The translations under genes were made by a program, and so were the position numbers. From Stereocaulon alpinum (taxonomy: Eukaryota > Ascomycota > Lecanoromycetes > Lecanorales > Stereocaulaceae), in the NCBI GenBank assembly GCA_018257865.1, contig JAEUBA010000201.1, positions 1 to 26,176 of the forward strand: a stretch of 26,176 nt of DNA, given 5' to 3'. Shown here piece after piece: positions 10,254 through 20,693 of this stretch; the stretch's first letter is position 1; each line of letters begins with the position of its first letter. Under the pieces are notes generated by a model. The model was not told the origin of the DNA, did not search any database, and saw nothing but the letters and a program-made list of their open reading frames with translations.

Positions 10254-12616
10254 AACTAGATACGCTACTAGCCTTATAGCTAGCTACTAAAGAGGATAAG
10301 GGAATAATAATACTATTTAAGATCGTCCTTAAAGACCTTATAAAATCATTAGTTACCGCCCTAGGAATATTTATTAAGTAAATAATAAATTACTACTAAA
10401 ATTATAAAGAAGAAGGGTATAACCTATAACTAAGCTTTATCTAAGACTTTAGTAATTAAGATAAAGCCTTATTTAAGAAGGTAGAGAAAGGATTAATTGT
10501 AAGGGGTAGTAGATACGCTATAAGGACCCTAATAGGGGCCTTCTAGGTATTAGACCTAATATCCTTAACTTTTACCTCTTCTAGGTAGTAGAGGGGTAGA
10601 GCTCTAGCCCGGAGTTCCTATTCCTTATATTAATATAGGATCTTAGGAACCTACTTTTTAACTATAAAGTCTATGTACCTAAGAATAATACCTATATCTA
10701 TAAGTACTTAGTAAGACTAGTAGACTAAAACCGTAGTCTAAATAGCCTACTAATATACTAAAGCTAAAGAAGAAGTCCTATATTAACTCTACTAGTAACT
10801 CTAATATACCTAGTACGCCTAGTAAGCTTACCCCCGGTAATAATTTTAATATACTTAGTAACCCTACCTTAATTAAAATTGAAATACTAACTAGGACTAC
10901 TACGCTATTTAATATAATATAATAGTAATAGTAATACTTCTAATTACCTTTCTAAACGGCGTTAACTAATAATTCTAAGTTCGTTAATACTATTACTAAT
11001 TACTAGGAATAAAACCTTTCCTAAGAGCTTAACGTATTAACTAAGCTATATATAGAAGAGATAAAATATAATAGAAGAAGTAACTCCTTAGACTATAAGC
11101 TAGATATCTTCTTAACTAATACCTCTAACTTAAGGATATCAGTGTCTAAGCTTTATATAACTTTTCTATATATACTACGTAGCGACGTACTCGATTTCTA
11201 TTTTAATAATAAATCTTCCTTCTTATTAATAAGCCTGGACTCCCTACGGTTTACCTTTAAAAGTAACCTTAAAGGAAGAGAATATTAAATAGCCCGCTTT
11301 AATAAATAGACTAATATATTATTATAATAATTTATTAGCCGTAATAAAGATAAAACCTTAATAGAGTCCTTTAATATTATAATAATATCTAGACTAAGAG
11401 AACTTTAATATTACCTAGATAAGAACTTTTATAGCGATAGCTTTATTTACTAGAAGATTCTTACTACCTATAAGTCTAAGCCTACCTATAATATTATCTA
11501 CCGAAAGTTACTAGGGACTATATAAAACCTTATCTAAGACCTCTAAGCCTCTACTATTATATAGGACCGCCGTAGCTAATTATCGTTAAGTAAAATAATA
11601 TATATAGATCGTCGCTACTAAAACTGCGAATCTAGTAGTCGTAGTAGATCTAGATATTTAAGTAAGCTATAATATAACTCTAATAATTCTAGCCGCAGCC
11701 TCGACCGTAATTTAACGAATAAAAAGTAATATTTTATCTATAAGAAGGAAGGTTACTAGTTAACTAATTACCCTAAAGAAGAATATTAACGTAGTATTAG
11801 GTAATATATTACTAACGCTGAAGGCGAAAGGGAAGGCGATAGTAAAGGTAGTACTACTAAGGAGAAGGATACTACTAATAATTAACCTAACGATCTACCT
11901 AATTAAGGTAACGGTAAGGTATTTCTAATATTAATAGGTGTAATCGATAGTAAGGCTATATACTAAAAGCTAGTTAACCAAGCGACTTTATATACCGTTA
12001 CGAAGGTACTATCTATCTAGGATAATATTAATATTAATATCTAGGGAGAAGTAATCTACCGCTCGGTAAGAAGATATAGTAATAACTACTTCTATAGCCT
12101 TATAATTAATACCGGCGCTACCTATAATTCGTTAGTAGGCTATAGCTAATACTTAGTACTACGGCGTAAGTAGAACGTTAATATTAATACTAATAAGGCT
12201 AGTAGTCCTAGACTTAAATTTAGTATTAGCGAAGCCTTATTAAAAGGTACTATTACCGTCTAATTACTAATTAGTATTATTAAATTCTATATTATTAACG
12301 CCGATACGCTATTCCTTCTCTACCTACGGGACCTTAACTAGGTAGGTTTCTATTTTAATAACCTTACTAATTACCTAGTTAGCGGTAATAGATAAGTTCC
12401 TATTATAAGGCTATATAGTTACCTATTCCTTACTTAGGGAACCTCGCTATTAAACGCCTATATTAATACCTATACTAACGATAGCGGTATTATAAGTAGC
12501 TAATTATTAGAGTAAGACCTTAGATATATATACCGCCGCTTTAGGTATCTATCGATAACACGCCTAGTACGCTTACTAAAGTATTCTAGCTACCGTTTTA
12601 ACTAGGAAGCTATTTA
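10254..12616 (+). pseudogene. Copia gag, protease and gag-pre-integrase segment, RIP-broken
   Basis: The first part (about 10254-10900) reads best in one frame as a Gln-rich, gag-like protein. From about 11700 the frame is at positions of the form 3n. A degraded zinc knuckle lies at 11718-11760, where expected Cys codons read Tyr. The aspartic protease active site is near 12090-12120, where the expected DTG reads NTG (codon 12108), a G-to-A change as RIP makes. The gag-pre-integrase His/Arg motif (RRFRYLS, about 12534) precedes the insertion point of LINE copy 2. Gag would package the element RNA and the protease would cut the polyprotein. Every domain is inactivated. The gag reading is less certain than the protease and pre-integrase readings. 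Confidence 0.7.
12603..12616. repeat. Target-site duplication, left copy (LINE copy 2)
   Basis: The 14 bases taggaagctattta recur exactly at 13493-13506. The two copies bracket LINE copy 2. Confidence 0.9.
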
Positions 12617-13492
12617 ATTAATTGATTAATTTATACGCCTATTCTAGTATCTATATATACTAATAAGGGTGTTCTCTTATATTATTAGAAAATCTAGGGG
12701 GGTTAAAGGCCCTCTAGACGCGAAAGAAATCTTTCTAGAGTTACCCCTTCTAGCCAAAAACTTTCGCTTCTTATTATATGATTATATAGAATAAGTCGAT
12801 ATAGATAGTATTTAACTAGAAGAACTAAACTAAAGAAGAAGAAGAATTAATATATAGAGATTTCTTATATTACTACCCCTACTAAGAACCGCTAGGCTTT
12901 ATACTAGGGTTAGGGTATAGTCGTGATTATATAATTATATACGATACCTATATATACGTAATACTTATTAGCTTACTTATCGTTCTACTCCGCCTATCTA
13001 ACCTCGCCGCTAGGCTCTATAACACTGGTAACGATAATCTCCGTTACCCTAATAGGCCCTATAATACTCTAGTAGCTCCGCTGCCTTTAGCTTCTACTTA
13101 TACTTAGGCTTCTTTATCTTTAGGGTTTTTATTACCGGTTCTACTCTAATAGGGAGTTTAGACTAGGAGAGCTATTCCCTAGTAAGTTAATACTATATTA
13201 GGAATCCTAACCTAACTAGCTATCTTATAGCTACTCTTATACTAGTAACCTTAACTAGTATAATCCTAATATTATAAGTCTCTACCTCTTTAATAAGCTC
13301 CCTTTAAGTATCGCTAAGCTTTAGATAGTATAGGAGAATATACTTTATATCCTAATTCCTTTATCTATAACTATAGCGGGTACTACGGACCCCTAGTACT
13401 CTCGCCTTATAAAGGAAGTAGTTAAACCTATTCTTCCTACTTCGGAGTTAGACTGCTATCGAGCTTTCTACCTTTCTAAGCTCTAGGTAGTA
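12617..13492 (-). mobile_element. LINE copy 2, 5'-truncated, nested in the Copia element
   Basis: The reverse complement matches LINE copy 1 from its TCAA tail back to about position 9550, covering the 3' UTR, the C-terminal Cys/His region of ORF2 and some upstream sequence. It is 876 bp long. An exact 14-bp duplication on both sides shows a normal insertion with incomplete reverse transcription, hence the 5' truncation. It is far more TpA-rich than copy 1: the coding remnant holds many TTA/CTA triplets, which are stops on its own strand. It was therefore inserted earlier and went through stronger RIP, or was hit together with its Copia host. Confidence 0.92.
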
Positions 13493-13506
13493 TAGGAAGC
13501 TATTTA
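13493..13506. repeat. Target-site duplication, right copy (LINE copy 2)
   Basis: Exact 14-bp match to 12603-12616. Taking out one copy and the LINE rejoins the Copia integrase frame. Confidence 0.9.
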
Positions 13507-16130
13507 TTAACTAAGTAAGTTCTACTTAACTTACTAGAAATACGGAAGATTACTAGGAAGGTTTAAATTTACTATTAAAAACGACCTATAATTTAATTAC
13601 TTAGTAATAATTAATATTATATATTTAGATAGCCCTACGGTCTTAGTCCTATATACTATTAACGAGGTTACGCGTTTCTAAACCGCCCGCTTTCTTAAGA
13701 ATATTTTAGCGGAGACGGTCTAGGATACCCTATAAGCCTACTAGATTAATACCTATATTAGATTACTAGACCTACTAGTCTATAACGCTAGTAAGTAATT
13801 TATTAGTACCGAATTCGCCTCTAAGGCGAAGGGGATAGTAATTAAATTAAAATACGTCCCTATTAAGGTATACTACTTAGTTAGACTAGTTAAATACTAT
13901 TATATATCTCTTAGGCGTACGTATAATATTATCCGAGAAGACCTACTACTACTAGGTAAGTAATTCGTCTTATAAATTACTATTAAGGTAATTAACGATA
14001 CCGCTAGACCTAATAGACTAATACCTATACTACTTCTATTCGGTACGTTTCTAAAGCCTACCGAATTAGACCCTATATACCTATTAATTATAGAAAGAGG
14101 TAAGGCTATTAAACGCGTAATAAAAGAAGTATTAGAATTACTAGTAAAGAGAGATATTACTAAAGCCTTACGTTACTATAACGGTCTATAAAACGATACT
14201 ATTCTAGATACTCCTATTAGTAGTAGCGTTTTAGTATAGCGAGAAAGTAAAGGATAGAAAGGACCCTACTAATTACTCGTTATAGATAATTAAGCCTATA
14301 TAGTTAAACTTAGTAACGGCCCTATAACCTTTTAAATTATATTAGTTAAGCCCTACTTAGTTAAATTAACTAATTAAATACCCCTTAATTAGCCTCCTAT
14401 AACTAAGTAACCGCCTCCTATAATTTAAGTAGACCTACCTACCGAGGAACTTACTACTATATACTAGAATCCGTAATAATAATAATACCTATCTACCCGC
14501 TATACTTACTATACTAATAAAGAGTAATTAGATATTAAGCTATTAATAAAGCTACGGTTAGAAGGCGCTATTTAATTACTAAATAGCCTATTTATTAACT
14601 CCCGTCGAAAGGAAATTAACGGCCTTATTACTAAGGGAGTCTTTAAGATTATTAGTAAGTAGGATATACCGCTAAATACTCGTATCTTTAGCTACCGATT
14701 TATCGATAATATTATGTAGGATAGCGCTATACTATTCGAAAAGTCTAGACTAGTCGTCTAAGCTTATAATAATAAAGGTAAGAAGGAGGTACTAATATAG
14801 TTACTAATAATTTAATACGCTAGCTAGCGCCTTATTGTTTACCTTACTATAATTCTACTACGTAACCTCTATATACGCGATATCTCGTAAGCCTATATAT
14901 AGTTAACGTTAGTACTAAGCCGCGCCGTCTATATAAAACCGCCGTAAGGTACTAATCTAAGAGATAATATACTAAAAGTAGTCCGCCTACTATATAATAT
15001 CCTAGAGGTAGGGAGGTATTAGTTTAAAACCTACTATAACTACTATACTAGTAAGCTAGGCCTTACTATCTCCTTATTTAATCCCTACTTAATATTCTCT
15101 AAGTAGGTAATTATTGGCCTCTAGACTAACGACTTACTATTCTACGGAATAGCCGAATACTTATAATTAGAGGAATAGGTATAACTAGATATAGGTTTCC
15201 TAGTAAAGCTAATTAAAAAGCTAGATAATTAAAAAGACAATTAATTTAACGGTACTACTATCTCTACTAATACTATAATAGCTAGTAACGGCGATACTAC
15301 TATATCTAGTAACGGCGATATTCTAAAACTCTCGTAGTAACGGTAATATAATAAGATTAACACGATTAATACCGCTAGTAATATTAAATCGTTATATATT
15401 AAGGAAAGAGCCCGCGGTGCCTATATAGCCTCTATATATTAACTAGAAATAGCCTTTATACTATCTAGGGTAGCCTAAATCACTTAGCTAGCTAAAGAAA
15501 ATACTAATTAGTTAAATAAATAGCTAAATTAGTAGAAAGAGAACTACCGCTAAGGGCTATAATTTATTAAGCTTACTCTAGAGAAGTTAAAATTACTAGT
15601 CTTTATTAATATAGCCTTCGCTAATAACGCCGACCTTAGCTCCTAGATTAGATATATTATTATCCTTACTAACGAGTAATAGCTAGATAAATCGACTATT
15701 AATATTAGCGGTAATATTATCTACTAGAGTAGTACTAAATATAAGAGAGTTATAAGATCGATACTAGCCTTAGAACTATATATAATAGTAGTAGGGTTTA
15801 ATATTACTACTACCCTATAATCTACTATTAAAGATATTACTTAAGTAAAGATATCGCTAATTCTATATACTAACTCCTACTCCTTATACGACTATATTAT
15901 ACGCCTCGGTACTACCGCTAAGAAACGACTAATAATTAATATAATAGGACTACGCTAGTCCTATAAGAGGAGGGAGATTAATAAGGTATAGTAGATTAAT
16001 AGTAATTATAATCTAGTAGATACTATAACTAAGGAGCGCTACTACTAGGCGTTAAAATAATTAGTAGATAGTAATACTATTAAGTTAAAGACTAATACCT
16101 AGGTAGAAAGGGAAGCTATAACCTAACTAA
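13507..16130 (+). pseudogene. Copia integrase, reverse transcriptase and RNase H segment, RIP-broken
   Basis: Continues the Copia polyprotein after LINE copy 2. A degraded zinc-binding end of the gag-pre-integrase domain comes first, with expected Cys codons reading Tyr. The integrase core follows at about 13590-14000, including the IIYLDS block with the first catalytic Asp. The reverse transcriptase runs from about 14610 (blocks EINGLITKGVF and KSRLVVQAYNNKGKKEV) to the polymerase motif near 15120, where the expected Asp-Asp reads Asn-Asp. RNase H is recognisable up to about 16110 (blocks YTNSYSLYDYI and LRQSYKRREI). Stops are TAA or TAG at Gln or Trp positions. The blocks match fungal Copia-type polyproteins I know. 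It is inactive. Confidence 0.85.
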
Positions 16131-16796
16131 TTAAACTATAGTATTACTTAACCTTATAGGCCTATTTCTTTATTAGTTATTTAGTAATTTACTATTAATT
16201 AGTACTATTTTTTCGACTTTCTAAAACTTTACTAGTATTAGTATAATATTACTCCGTCCCGTAATAAGCGGCTTAGTACTTACCCCTTTATAAAATACTA
16301 TAGCTTAGCTAGCTAGAATTAAGATAATCCCTAGTTTACTAAGCCTAATAGATACCCTGCTAGTTAGGTTATCCGGGGCAGGTAATAGGGGACTAGGCTA
16401 CCTACTAATCGGTACTACCTAGTAAGAGGGTATACCGACAAATAGAATAAAGTGCTAGATAGGTTTTAGGGTCTATATAACTAAAGTTTCTCTAGTTCTA
16501 ATAGTAAAGTTAAAGCGGTAGGTATTTTACCTAAGTATATACGTACTTACCTAGTATATATATATATATATATACTTACTATCTAGCCGAGGAAGTACTA
16601 CTATAATACTAAGTTAATCTATATCCCTATTACGGTACGATTATTAACCCCCTAAATACTCCCTAGCTCCTACAGCCGCCTAGTACTAAGTCTTGTTTTT
16701 ACCTTAGTATCTAGCTCTCCGTAGTCAAAATTCGTAGCCAATTTTGCGCACGGGCGATAAATATCAAAAATATCAAAATTATAAGAATTGTAATTA
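16131..16796. other. Gene-free stretch, probable Copia 3' LTR remnant
   Basis: No coding frame is visible. It starts just after the Copia RNase H and is where the 3' LTR should be, but no matching 5' LTR is present to prove it. It holds a short TA microsatellite (about 16555-16574). The last about 90 bases (from 16730) are visibly less RIP-mutated, with AAAAT and TCAAAA runs. They may be original host sequence flanking the inverted-repeat element that starts at 16797. Confidence 0.4.
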
Positions 16797-16897
16797 CCTA
16801 TACTATAATAATCTCGTATCTTTTAGAACTTTCCGTAGCGCCCCTACTAATTTTTGCTACAAAATCTACGTAACCGTCTATAACTACTAATACGCCT
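16797..16897 (+). repeat. Left terminal inverted repeat
   Basis: Pairs with 17624-17724 in inverted orientation. Differences between the two arms are mostly C/T or G/A, as expected when RIP hits each arm separately. Confidence 0.8.
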
Positions 16898-17165
16898 AAT
16901 TCTTTATAAAAGCTTTTAAAAATAGTAATAATAAAGCCTCGCCGTAGTATTACTATAAAGTTTTATATTCTATATAATCTTAATACTACTATCGAAGCTA
17001 TTTTCAACGCCGCTATACGACCGCTAGGGCGTTCTTCTAGAGGAAGACCTCTACCTATAGGACTAGCTACACCGCCGCCGCTACTACTACTATAGAAGAG
17101 GCCTCTAAGGAGGCCTATATTAAAAAGGCCTACTAACGCTAAGTCTCTACTAGCGACTCCCTAAT

Positions 17166-17213
17166 CTAGTACCTCCGCTAGTACCTCCGCTAGTACCTCC
17201 GCTAGTACCTCCG
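17166..17213 (+). repeat. 12-bp tandem repeat, four units
   Basis: The unit ctagtacctccg occurs four times without variation. The unit length is a multiple of three, so it would add four residues per unit if the tract was coding. Confidence 0.9.
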
Positions 17214-17404
17214 CTATATACCCTACCCTAAGCCTTAACGATATCCTAGCGCGCCAGCAGAGTTAATTAAATCCTAAATCAATTATCTTACCCTATATAA
17301 TCGGTTAAGTACGTACGGTCTAGGGCGAGTAATCCTCGATATTAGCTATTATAATTAGACTTAATCTAATAAAGAGGTAGTACTAGATATAGTCTTAATA
17401 TACG

Positions 17405-17512
17405 GAGGAGAGAGGTAGATATATAGTAGTAGAGGAGAGAGGTAGCTATATAGTAGCGGAGGAGAGGGGTAGCTATATAGTAGCGGAGGAGAGGGGTAGC
17501 TATATAGTAGTA
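17405..17512 (+). repeat. 27-bp tandem repeat, four units
   Basis: Four 27-bp units start with gaggaga and contain ggtagctatatagtag, with one to three differences between units. Nine codons per unit if it was once translated. Confidence 0.88.
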
Positions 17513-17623
17513 GAGGACTAAGGGATAGGAGAGGTTAGCGTAACTATCGTAAAGTAGCTATACTAAAGAAGAACTAATTATACGCGTTACTAGCCTTAAT
17601 TCTACCCGTTTAGGGGTATTTCT

Positions 17624-17724
17624 AGGCGTATTAGTCGTTATAGAAGGTTGCGTAGGTTTTATAGCAAAAATTAGTAGGGGCGCTACGGAAAGTTTTAAAA
17701 GTTACGAGATTATTATAGTTTGGG
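17624..17724 (-). repeat. Right terminal inverted repeat
   Basis: Inverted partner of 16797-16897. It ends in TTTGGG followed by the TA target dinucleotide. Confidence 0.8.
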
Positions 17725-17736
17725 TAATCTACCTCT

Positions 17737-18012
17737 CTAATACTTCGTTATTTGCCCTTTTAATCTAATGCATTCATGTAGCCTTTTAGTATACCACTTG
17801 AACATCTCACTGATCTGTTCTTGGTCCATATCTTCACCAAAAACCTTTTTAAATCGTGCCAAAGCTGTCTTCTCTAATGCACACCTTTGAGAATGAAACT
17901 TCCTCTCCATTGGATGTGCCATAGACTCTACAATAGAAAGATCTGGAGAATTCCCTGGTGAGGTTTTGAGATTAATACCAAATAATACGCCATCAGTGAA
18001 TCCATACGGCAA
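17737..18012 (-). pseudogene. Tc1/mariner-like transposase, C-terminal fragment
   Basis: An open stretch of 91 codons on the minus strand ends in TAA at 17737. It contains PGNSPDLSIVES, a form of the SPDLNPIE block that carries the third catalytic acidic residue of Tc1/mariner transposases. A helical Arg/Lys-rich tail, including WYTKRLHE, closes the protein as in fungal members of that family. The first two catalytic Asp residues and the DNA-binding half are missing. The frame is closed upstream by a TAA near 18022 and the first codon is TTG, so it is a stump and not a gene. It is not RIP-mutated. It lies between the inverted-repeat element and the 3' end of the P450 gene. The family call rests on motif memory; an unrelated small protein is less likely. 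Confidence 0.6.
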
Positions 18013-18077
18013 GTCGACTTAGTTACGCCACCAGCTAACTGCCTACCTAGTCAAGTACCTAAAGGCTAACGTCCCGA

Positions 18078-19950
18078 CTACGAATAAGTGCTAAACACCT
18101 CAACTTCCGCCTTGGAGGCTTTCGCCAAGATGGATTGACGATGTCTCTCTGATCGCACCTTGATATCCACCTCGAACGGGAGACACTGGTTCAGAAAACC
18201 ATCGCGATACCCAGTTTCCGGGGCAACGTCAATGGGTACCGGCACCCCTGCCAAATCTAGTTTTGGCTGAATCGTGAACCCCCAAAGGACCCTGGCCGTC
18301 GCCAGGAAGAGTGCCCGCTCCGCTAGATGGATGCCCGGACAGATGCGCCGACCAGCGCCGTAGCCGAAATGATCCCTCTTCTCGTGGTCGCCCGAGTTGG
18401 CGTAGACCGAGGCAAGCTCCGTTTGACCTTCGAAGCGCCGCGGGTTGAACTTGTCGGGATCCGCGTACCGTGTTGCGTCGTGGTGTATACCCCAGGTATT
18501 GAGGATGACGATGGATCCCTTCGGAATGCTCATGCCGTTAAAATCGTCATCTGCCAAGTACCATTTAGCAGCTTGCTCATACTCAATTGCATATGGATGC
18601 ACCCGCTGGAGAAGTCATCAATAAAAAAAGAATAGAAACCATTCTTGCCTACTTTTGTCTAGCGCATGTGGAAAGGCGGTGGGCGCGGGTGGCCTCCACC
18701 TTTGTAATTCTTTGACAATCATGCCAATGTAGGGTAGGCGGCGGTAGTCAGCAAAGGAAGGCATCTCGGACTCGCCCAACACCGAGTCGATCTCTTTGTG
18801 AGCTTCTGCCAGCACATCAGGGTTCAGCGCCATCGCTTGGCAGAGTGTGAGTATCAGCGTGGCCATGGTATCGGTGCCACCTTCCAAGAGATTTCCGCAC
18901 ATGATATCGATCTCATTCCTGCTCAGCTGCAGCGTATCCTGCTGATCTAATACGCCATCCAGGAAGCTGTTACGATTTCCAACAGTGGCACGTCGTTCAA
19001 TTACCTGATCCACCAATGGAGGGTAGAGAGAGGAAATGCGCTCCCGCAGAACGTTCACTTGGGTTTTCCAGTTGCCCCATAGCCGCTGTGGAAGATACTT
19101 GAGTACCGGCAGCAAATCCACCGGTGGAGTTGCGCCAATTTCGCCCAACGCGCTCAGGTCGATTAGGAACTGACGCAATTTGAGGTAATGAGGTGTATCG
19201 TGTCGAGGTGTGCGAATACCAAACACTGAAACCTTGAAAATTAGCAAACGAGTCTATTTCCAATGGCTTCTATGCCACCAACCCAGGCTCATGATGATAC
19301 TATTACTATAGCGTCCAGGGTGAAGCATCAGGTCCGTCGGCTCAAGGCAAATGTCGCGTATCAGTTGGGCGGACTCGGCTTCGACGAGTGCGAGGTGATC
19401 CCTGTTGCACATCCCCTCTTGCAGCATCTGAAAGTAGAGCTTTCGTCTAAGTTTCCATCTTTCATCCGCACTCATAAACATGGGGTGGTTTCCATCAAAC
19501 ACCATCTTTCCAATAACGTGAGAAGCGGGTCTATCGCTGTAGCGCAAAGAACGTTTGTCAAGTAATTTGGTGGCATAAAGTGCTGAGCTGATGACTACCA
19601 TTGTCCCATGTCCAAGTTTGAGTGAGAAGATTGGACCATATAACTTAGCCCATTGTGTGTACCTTTTTTCCTCGGTCAGACGATGTGTCATGACGGCATT
19701 ATTCGGGAGGTACATACTTGAGATGAATTCCGGTTTGGGGTATCATGTGTAAGTTTCCTATGAGAGGGAGAGTTGGAGGACCTAGCCACTGTCAGTGCCT
19801 CATTCTCTGGTCTACTGAAGTTCGTGGCAGCAGGATCTACCTACCAGGCGGCAGGGACTTGTTCCGATTTCTTAGCCATGTCGAGGACCAAGGCACAATC
19901 GCCATGGCCAGCCAAAAGAAAACGCTACAGATGACAAAAAAGAACCCCAT
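18078..19950 (-). CDS. Cytochrome P450 monooxygenase (microsomal, five exons)
   Basis: Heme-thiolate monooxygenase that would oxidise a small organic substrate at the ER with electrons from P450 reductase; the substrate cannot be read from the sequence. My exon model on the minus strand is 19950-19845, 19781-19718, 19662-19283, 19225-18653 and 18550-18078. It gives 1,596 nt and 531 residues, with all junctions GT-AG and in phase (introns of 63, 55, 57 and 102 nt). The start ATG has a CACCATGG context. Residues 1-26 form a hydrophobic membrane anchor, followed by the PPGPPTLPLIGNL proline hinge. The I-helix reads GGTDT (299-303), the K-helix ExxR is E356-R359 and the PxRF block is at 411-414. 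The heme loop is FGYGAGRRICPG with ligand Cys445. It is intact, un-RIPed and divergent from the dehydrogenase at 20694. A shorter start at 19715 would lie in intron 2 and is wrong. Confidence 0.95.
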
Positions 19951-20693
19951 GGTGAACTTGGAGGAGATCCTGAGAAAGGTTCACCAAAAGCAAAAAAATA
20001 TTGGTGATCACTCTCTTTCGATCGACATTTATTTTATTATCAAGATAAAGATATTTCTGAAAGCATACTGATCACAAAGAAACCGCTGGTGCGATGTTAG
20101 CAACTTGTAAGCTTTACGGCGGCGTGTCATCACCAGAGTAACAATGGTGAAGGGTCCAGGTGCACGAATACAAGCCGCGGTGAGTGCCCTATAGTCGGTG
20201 ATCTCGGCATTCTGGTGTCAGCACCTCGGGGAAAGAATGTTCGCAAAGCTGGCACGCGGGTAACAAAAAAACAGCGGCCGTAAATGCTAATCCCCCGCCT
20301 ACAACACCAAATCTACTAATGGTTTTATGGAGATAATTACTCTATCACTCTGAACTTAAGCTCAAGTAAATCTATCATGATGTTTGCAGCTCGATTTCAT
20401 GACATGGAGTAAAATATCTTCGGAAATTCAGTAGTAAAATTGGTGGTGTGAGCGGGGAATTTGCCTTTGCGGTCGCTGTTTTTTTGTGGCTGGTAACAAA
20501 ATCAGCGGTGGAATATTTGGAGCGAGATTACGGCTATGGTGCGAAATCAATTTCAACGTTCTCGAACTGATCGCGGACTCATAGAGTCCTCCCCTTACTT
20601 CACGCACGACATATGGCAAAATAATGGAGCCATACATTACAATCTCGTTGTAATCGATCTTAGTACTGGTATATTCGAATTACCTTACTCAAC
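19951..20693. promoter_or_regulatory. Shared divergent promoter region of the P450 and dehydrogenase genes
   Basis: This 743-bp non-coding stretch separates the two start codons, so both promoters must lie in it. I see no convincing TATA box. Visible features are an inverted repeat TCACCAA (19981-19987) / TTGGTGA (20001-20007), two TGATCA palindromes nearby (20005-20010 and 20069-20074) and a CGGCCG palindrome (20275-20280), the kind of CGG-rich site Zn2Cys6 regulators bind. Their function is unproven. Confidence 0.45.

Larger units (their letters stand above)
10254..16200 (+). mobile_element. Ty1/Copia LTR retrotransposon, RIP-degraded, split by LINE copy 2
   Basis: Reading TAA/TAG as former Gln or Trp codons gives a Copia-order polyprotein: gag with a zinc knuckle, protease, gag-pre-integrase, integrase, reverse transcriptase, RNase H. 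The order integrase before reverse transcriptase separates Copia from Gypsy. The element is very TpA-rich. A nested, inverted LINE (12617-13492) interrupts it, and removing the LINE restores the frame. I could not find a pair of LTRs: the left end either lies beyond LINE copy 1 or is lost, and the right LTR probably lies somewhere in 16131-16796. Both outer edges are approximate. Confidence 0.85.
16797..17724. mobile_element. 928-bp element with ~100-bp terminal inverted repeats, probably non-autonomous, TA target
   Basis: The left end (16797-16897) and the reverse complement of the right end (17624-17724) match over about 100 bp with scattered differences. The block aactttccgtagcgccccta is identical in both. 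TA dinucleotides flank both ends (16795-16796 and 17725-17726), as for Tc1/mariner/pogo elements, and the termini start CCTATACTAT and CCCAAACTAT. Between the repeats I see no transposase, only RIP-mutated sequence and two tandem arrays, so the element looks non-autonomous or gutted. Whether the adjacent transposase stump once mobilised it is unknown. Confidence 0.75.

Noticed and set aside
16555..16574. TA microsatellite as a functional element
   Set aside because: Short, and expected by chance in TpA-saturated RIP-mutated DNA.
16131..16796. Firm annotation of the Copia 3' LTR
   Set aside because: No second copy in the window to compare with and no clear boundaries.
18327..18635. Open plus-strand frame opposite the P450 (also 19263-19565)
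   Set aside because: Antisense shadows of P450 exons with no recognisable protein features.
19254..19715. ATG at 19715 as the P450 start
   Set aside because: It lies inside an intron (19663-19717). Splicing from the upstream ATG at 19950 supplies a membrane anchor and proline hinge in frame, as the family requires.
19745..20071. Open 108-codon plus-strand frame upstream of the P450
   Set aside because: Runs antisense over P450 exons 1-2 and the leader; low-complexity product with no family resemblance.
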